Below, one piece after another: positions 24,251 to 28,073 of a stretch of 28,073 nucleotides of DNA (within the stretch, counting starts at the first letter, position 1; each line of letters opens with the position of its first letter). The notes beneath the pieces are model-generated. The model ran no database searches and was not told the DNA's origin. It worked only from the letters and a program-made list of their open reading frames with translations. This DNA is from Borrelia coriaceae (GTDB lineage Bacteria > Spirochaetota > Spirochaetia > Borreliales > Borreliaceae), in assembly GCF_023035295.1 (NCBI RefSeq), contig NZ_CP075088.1, positions 1 through 28,073 on the forward strand, in the 5' to 3' direction. The position numbers were made by a program, and so were the translations under genes.

Positions 24251-25819
24251 ATGAATAGTTTAACAAAAGAAACAAAAAAATTCAATTCAAATGATACCAA
24301 AGACCAAATAAAGTCAATACTAGAATCTCTTGTAGCATTAAATAAAGATAAAACATCTGCTGATATTAAATTTATTCGTGTATCTCAAGTTAGATATCAA
24401 ATCAACAGAATGTTAAGACGCAAGCTGCGCTTGTATAAAATCTACTGGATAATAGATATAAAGAATGCAAAATATAGGAAGTCGTGTGGAGTAGAAGAAT
24501 ACTCAGCACGTGATATATACAACATAGTAATCAAGCTGCTGAAAAATGATGGACAAAAGACAGTATGTAAAAGAACAATTGAAAGAGATATAAAGTTATT
24601 AAATGAAATGGGTCTTTTAGAATCTAAAATCATAAGATTTGGTGAAAATAAGGGCAGCATGTCTTTTTATAAACAAAATATGCAGTTAGCACATTTACAT
24701 AAAGACATAATCTTTAAATACCTTTTACATTTACTAAAAGAGAATTTAAGTGATAAAAAAATTGTTGGTAATTTTGATGACTCATTAGAAGAAAGCAATT
24801 TTAATTATACCAACCTTAAAAAATTTGGAATCCTGTCTGAAATAGATGACCCAAATAAAAGTGTAATGTCGCATCGTGTCGACCCTCATGCTTTTAATAA
24901 TAAAGCTAATATAAGCAATAATAAGAATTCTAAAGAATTGCTTCTTAAGAATACTGATTCGAATAAACTAAGAAAAGAAGAGTGTAGATTTAAAAGGAAT
25001 GATGTAGAGACAAGGTTAATTTGTGAACATAAAATCAGTAAAAATTATCTAAACCAAATAAAAGAATACAGTAACAACGATGCAACATACATCAATGCCC
25101 TAATCAATCTAGAGACTGCAATAAATGAGTACCAAGGTGAATATTACATCGAAGATATTTTAGAACATTTCTTAAAGCAGTTTGGTAATAGGTACAAGTA
25201 TAAGATTTGGATGATGATGAGGCGGAGTGATGGAGTTATTAGCGATTATGATCTTATTTGGGAAGGTAGGTTTAGGGATTGGTATCCCAATAAGTACAAG
25301 AGTAATTGTGCGGTTAAAGAGACTTATGGAGATAATTTACGAATAGGAATTAAAAAAGCATCTGTTATTAAGGAGAAAAAGGCTAATGAGCAGTTAAATG
25401 TAGAAGAATTAAAAGAAAAAGAGATAGAAAAAGAAAAAGAAAGAGAAGAGGAAAGAAAACGCGAAGCTGATAGGCTTCAAAAATATTTAACTGGGTTATT
25501 TGAAAGAGAAGCAAAAGAAAGAGAAGAGCGACTTAGGAAGGCAAGAGAAGAAGAATTGAATTTAAAAAAGAAAGCTAGAGAAAGCATGCTTGCTACTTTG
25601 GAAAAGAGTAGGGAAAGGTGTGTTGGGTTGGATATATCAAATAATGGTATGGATAAGATGATAGATGCTAGTTCAAATGATGATTCTATGGTTAAATTTG
25701 CAATTAGGGATGAGTTTGGTGGCTTTAAAACTACTAAGGGGCTAAGTATGGTGAATTTGGGAATAATGATTGAGAATGAATCCCAAAATGAAAATTTAAA
25801 AGAAAAGGAGAGTAAATGA
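24251..25819 (+). CDS. Plasmid replication/maintenance-type protein with wHTH
   Basis: This 522-residue protein is probably the plasmid's replication or maintenance factor. Residues about 85-155 read YSARDIYNIVIKLL...CKRTIERDIKLLNEMGLLESKIIRFGENKGSMSFY, a winged-helix pattern seen in Borrelia plasmid maintenance proteins (the PF57/62 or ORF-A type, from memory). Residues 160-370 are variable. Residues about 375-450 are a very charged Glu/Lys/Arg coil. It is larger than the usual 200-400 residues. The GC skew of the plasmid changes sign inside the gene near 25.1-25.2 kb, supporting an origin here. The next gene overlaps by four bases (ATGA). The leader contains a hairpin, and no standard ribosome site is near the ATG. 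Confidence 0.65.
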   Translation: MNSLTKETKKFNSNDTKDQIKSILESLVALNKDKTSADIKFIRVSQVRYQINRMLRRKLRLYKIYWIIDIKNAKYRKSCGVEEYSARDIYNIVIKLLKNDGQKTVCKRTIERDIKLLNEMGLLESKIIRFGENKGSMSFYKQNMQLAHLHKDIIFKYLLHLLKENLSDKKIVGNFDDSLEESNFNYTNLKKFGILSEIDDPNKSVMSHRVDPHAFNNKANISNNKNSKELLLKNTDSNKLRKEECRFKRNDVETRLICEHKISKNYLNQIKEYSNNDATYINALINLETAINEYQGEYYIEDILEHFLKQFGNRYKYKIWMMMRRSDGVISDYDLIWEGRFRDWYPNKYKSNCAVKETYGDNLRIGIKKASVIKEKKANEQLNVEELKEKEIEKEKEREEERKREADRLQKYLTGLFEREAKEREERLRKAREEELNLKKKARESMLATLEKSRERCVGLDISNNGMDKMIDASSNDDSMVKFAIRDEFGGFKTTKGLSMVNLGIMIENESQNENLKEKESK

Positions 25820-26286
25820 GATTTAATTTGAAATATTTAGCAAGAAGATTATATATAAAAAGGCATAGATTTTGGAATACTTACATGAGCCGTGAAGTAC
25901 AATCTAAAAGGAGTGATAAAAAAATAATTAACTTTCCAATACTTAGTTCTCAAGATATTGACTATGAGTATGTATATGCATATCTTAAGGATTGGGTATC
26001 AAAGAAATATAGAGCTGGTCATGGAATTATAATTAATAGAGTTGGTGATAATTATGAATGTGAAACAATCCAAGGTGCTTTGATGAGTAATATTTTGGAT
26101 ATGATTTTTGAGGATTATAAGGAATTATTGCTTGATAGTTTGGAAAGGGAGTCTGTTGATAGTAAGGGTAAGGTTGGTGGCATTGAACCTGTTGATGTGT
26201 TAGAGGGTAAAAGGGAAGTACCTTTTGAAAGGTTACAAGGCAAGCAAAGTAAAGGATTTAAGAAGGGTAAGATAACAATTGCATAG
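25816..26286 (+). CDS. Small basic protein downstream of the maintenance gene
   Basis: This 156-residue protein of unknown function is coupled to the preceding gene by ATGA and has an AAGGAGAG ribosome site. It has a basic N-terminus (FNLKYLARRLYIKRHRFWNTY), a central acidic/aromatic region (DIDYEYVYAYLKDWVSKKYRAG, ILDMIFEDYKELLLDSLERES) and a basic tail (KQSKGFKKGKITIA). Coupling with the replication-type gene suggests a cooperative role in replication or partition. No ParA, PF49 or PF50 similarity is evident. A 33-codon fragment downstream of the right bdr has a related N-terminus. Confidence 0.7.
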   Translation: MRFNLKYLARRLYIKRHRFWNTYMSREVQSKRSDKKIINFPILSSQDIDYEYVYAYLKDWVSKKYRAGHGIIINRVGDNYECETIQGALMSNILDMIFEDYKELLLDSLERESVDSKGKVGGIEPVDVLEGKREVPFERLQGKQSKGFKKGKITIA

Positions 26287-26310
26287 AGTTGATATTATGA
26301 TTTAAGTGAA

Positions 26311-26910
26311 TTACTTACTTAAAAAAGAGTAAATAATTCCAATTAAAGTTAAAAAAATACCTGTACATAGGGTAATAATGGTTCCAAACATCCAATTATG
26401 TAATTTTAATGTACTTTCAAGTTTAATTTTGTTTTCGTCAATTTTATTGTCAAGGTCTTTAATATCAGATTTTAGTTCATTTCTAACGTTATCAATTTTA
26501 TTATCAAGGTCTTTAATATCAGATTTTAGTTCATTTCTAACGTTATCAATTTTATTATCAAGGTCTTTAATATCAGATTTTAGTTCATTTCTAACGTTAT
26601 CAATTTTATTATCAAGGTCTTTAATATCAGATTTTAGTTCATTTCTAACGTTATCAATTTTGTTATTTAAGTTATTCTCAACAATATTAATTTTGTTATC
26701 GAGCTCATTAAATTTGTTATCAATTTTATTGTCAAGGTCTTTAATATCAGCTTTTAATTCCATTTTAATCAGTTCAAGATCTTTAAAAGTAAGCTCGTTG
26801 TGATAATATCTGTAAGACAGATCGTCAGCAATGTCTCTGTTAATACCTGCTTTAATAAGTTCATTTAAGACCATTTGTCTTGTAATTCCTATTGTTTGGG
26901 GAAGTCCCAT
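26311..26910 (-). CDS. bdr: Bdr repeat membrane protein (right copy)
   Basis: This is a second Bdr family protein, 199 residues. The conserved N-terminus (MVLNELIKAGINRDIADDLSYRY, ELTFKDLE) matches the left copy. The core carries KSDIKDLDNKIDNVRNEL in four 54-bp units (18 residues each), a simpler period than the 29-residue units of the left copy. The C-terminus is the same WMFGTIITLCTGIFLTLIG anchor. The ATG at 26910 has AAGGAGA upstream and a possible TATAAT -10. Both Bdr genes point the same way on the map, one near each telomere. Their shared segments could recombine and change the repeat number. Confidence 0.95.
   Translation of the reverse strand: MGLPQTIGITRQMVLNELIKAGINRDIADDLSYRYYHNELTFKDLELIKMELKADIKDLDNKIDNKFNELDNKINIVENNLNNKIDNVRNELKSDIKDLDNKIDNVRNELKSDIKDLDNKIDNVRNELKSDIKDLDNKIDNVRNELKSDIKDLDNKIDENKIKLESTLKLHNWMFGTIITLCTGIFLTLIGIIYSFLSK
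26453..26668. repeat. Four 54-bp tandem repeats inside bdr
   Basis: AGGTCTTT recurs at 26453, 26507, 26561 and 26615, exactly 54 bp apart, and the intervening DNA is essentially identical. Each unit encodes 18 residues. A further diverged copy starts near 26733. Confidence 0.9.
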
Positions 26911-26957
26911 GATAATCTCCTTAATATATATTATACAGTATTTTAAGGGATGATAGA

Positions 26958-27059
26958 ATGAGTTTTGAAGTGTTTGCTAGGAAACTAGCTAGGAAAGATG
27001 TCTTTTTAAGGTTTAGGCTACGAATATATGAGAGAAGATTTGTTTTTGGATTTTATTAG
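26958..27059 (+). pseudogene. 33-codon gene fragment with a good ribosome site
   Basis: On the + strand an ATG at 26958 preceded by AAGGGA opens a 33-residue basic frame (MSFEVFARKLARKDVFLRF..., ending VFGFY) that stops at 27059. Its start resembles that of the basic protein at 25816 (M-F--- ARRL then an Arg/Phe-rich stretch), so it may be a truncated duplicate. It overlaps the 3' end of the recombinase-like gene on the other strand. It could also be an expressed small peptide. Confidence 0.35.
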
Positions 27060-27825
27060 TATATTTATAAGGTATATTAAGTTTTTTGAGATTTGAGTTT
27101 ATATAGGTTTTTAGAGTACGAATATTTTTATTGTGTTTGTAGTCAAGAATAAAAGATTCAATTAGATTAGCAATAGTTGAGTGTAGTTTATTATTACTGT
27201 TTTTATAGAATAGTAAGTTAGGATTATGTATGCGAAGAGAATTGAAAGAATGAATAAAGATTAAGTTTTTATGGGTATTTAAAGGTGTTGGTTTGTTTAC
27301 AAGCTTGATATTCTGATATTTGGTTTTTTGTGAAATTGAGTTGTGATAAAGATAAGTAGACTCTGGCTTGTGTAGTGAATGAAGGATTGCAAAGTAAATA
27401 GATTCTAGATGTTTAGTAGTAATGTTTGATATGAACATTTTTTTAAGGATTCGATTAATTTTTGCAGTCAAAGTAGTAGAATTGAGTTTTTTTAGAGAAT
27501 TAATAGCATTGATAATTAGTCTAGAATTGACCAGTGTGTATTTTCTAATTTGTAAGTTAGAAGATAGAGTATAAGAGATAATGTTATCTGTTGTGAAATT
27601 AGAGATAGTAAAATTTTTGTTGTTGAGTTTAGATAAAGGAATTCCTGACGCGAGAATGATACCTATAGTTTTAAGTTCTGTACTATTTGATATTAAGAAG
27701 TGATTTTTAACAAAAGAAATGATTTCTTTAGGATTTATTTCAAGTGAGTCAGTACTAGATGTTTTGATTTTTTTTAAAATTTTTTTAGACTTGATTTTTG
27801 AGAAAATATTTTTTATATTTAGCAT
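27013..27825 (-). CDS. Degenerate tyrosine-recombinase-like protein
   Basis: This Lys/Asn/Ile-rich protein has 270 residues from the ATG at 27825; the frame extends to a TTG at 27885, inside the repeat array. No start has a clear ribosome site. Numbering from the ATG, about residues 48-60 read ELKTIGIILASGIPLSKL, like box I of tyrosine recombinases, but the catalytic Arg is missing. About residues 135-160 read TTKHLESIYFAIL, like a box II HxLR region without its Arg, then LYHNSISQKTKY, which closely follows the LGHSS---T--Y pattern and keeps a His and Tyr in place. The fold is therefore plausible, but the two Arg residues of the active site are not seen. It may be an inactive recombinase kept as a DNA-binding protein, or unrelated. 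Confidence 0.45.
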   Translation of the reverse strand: MLNIKNIFSKIKSKKILKKIKTSSTDSLEINPKEIISFVKNHFLISNSTELKTIGIILASGIPLSKLNNKNFTISNFTTDNIISYTLSSNLQIRKYTLVNSRLIINAINSLKKLNSTTLTAKINRILKKMFISNITTKHLESIYFAILHSLHKPESTYLYHNSISQKTKYQNIKLVNKPTPLNTHKNLIFIHSFNSLRIHNPNLLFYKNSNNKLHSTIANLIESFILDYKHNKNIRTLKTYINSNLKKLNIPYKYTNKIQKQIFSHIFVA

Positions 27826-27860
27826 TATATATATAATATATCTGTTTATAAAAAAAATAT

Positions 27861-28030
27861 CAACTTTGGTATATTTTAAGTGCAACTATTGTATATTTTT
27901 GAGGCAACTTTGTTCATTTTAGGTGCAACTCGTAAAAATAAAAAATGTTAAGAGACAACTTTGTTTATTTTCATGGCAACTATGTATAGAATTGAGGTAA
28001 CTATGTATTTATTTGAGGAAACTTTGTTCA
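27861..28030. repeat. Eight 21-22-bp spaced direct repeats beside the right telomere
   Basis: CAACT-type cores start at 27861, 27883, 27905, 27926, 27956, 27977, 27998 and 28019 (the last two are diverged, TAACT and AAACT), spaced 22, 22, 21, 30, 21, 21 and 21 bp. The degenerate unit reads about GAGGCAACTTTGTTCATTTT. Spacing near two helical turns places all cores on one face of the DNA, typical of protein-binding iterons. The array lies upstream of the recombinase-like gene and ends close to the telomere. Confidence 0.8.
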
Positions 28031-28051
28031 TTATTATTAGCCAAATACTTA

Positions 28052-28073
28052 TGTACTAAAAACAAATTATATA
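28052..28073. repeat. Right hairpin-telomere sequence (inverted terminal repeat)
   Basis: The reverse complement begins TATATAATTTGTTTTTAGTA and matches the left end at 17 of the first 22 positions, with TTAGTACA at offset 15-22. It fits the Borrelia telomere pattern, with a TATAAT-like start and a TTAGTA box. Confidence 0.8.

Noticed and set aside
26378..26803. Open frame on the + strand across the right bdr
   Set aside because: Same antisense effect as in the left copy; no ribosome site and repetitive Leu/Ser sequence.
1..28073. tRNA, rRNA or transposase genes
   Set aside because: No cloverleaf, rRNA-like sequence or transposase motif was seen on either strand.

Overview
The window reads as one complete, AT-rich (roughly 30% GC by eye) linear plasmid of a Borrelia spirochaete, probably of the relapsing-fever group, carrying a tailed-phage (prophage) genome. 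The genus call rests on two Bdr repeat proteins, a PBSX-type terminase beside Borrelia-style virion genes, a BlyB-like protein, a plasmid-maintenance-type wHTH protein and spirochaetal lipoproteins. The two ends look like hairpin telomeres: reading inward from each end, the first 22 bases agree at 17 positions and share TTAGTACA at positions 15-22. From memory the content resembles the lp28-2 prophage-like plasmid of B. burgdorferi; no search was run.

Layout. 1-120: left telomere and a short GC-rich patch. 121-1660: two tandem paralogous secreted proteins on the + strand with matching promoters. 1756-5530 (minus strand): Bdr, a frameshifted gene, a lipoprotein with acidic repeats, and a four-pass membrane protein with a C-terminal winged helix. 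5531-5954: ten tandem 19-bp repeats and two strong hairpins that probably end the late operon. 5955-23038 (minus strand): one tightly packed late operon. In transcription order it encodes a TM-coiled-coil protein, a C39/NlpC-like cysteine hydrolase, a BlyB-like protein, a lipoprotein (together a candidate lysis cassette), a tail hub-spike fusion, two tail-collar proteins, a small-terminase candidate, large terminase, portal, scaffold, head cement protein, major capsid protein, three connector or tail-completion proteins, tail tube, a tail assembly chaperone pair with frameshift signals, and the tape measure. No sheath gene is seen, so a non-contractile tail is likely. 23039-23470: an AT-rich divergent control region with a perfect 16-bp inverted repeat. 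23471-26286 (+ strand): a small HTH-like protein, a structured leader, a replication/maintenance-type wHTH protein and a small basic protein. 26311-28073: a second Bdr, a 33-codon remnant, a protein resembling a catalytically degenerate tyrosine recombinase, eight 21-22-bp spaced repeats, and the right telomere.

How it works together. Sampled base counts show the + strand C-rich over G from the left end to about 25.1 kb and G-rich after that, so replication probably starts near 25.1 kb, in or beside the wHTH maintenance gene. No ParA-type (PF32) gene is present. The hub, spike and lysis genes sit before the terminase rather than after the tape measure, so the virion cluster is circularly permuted relative to most tailed phages. 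The observations most worth checking are the frameshift window, the candidate lysis cassette, the repeat arrays upstream of two unusual genes, and the degenerate recombinase.
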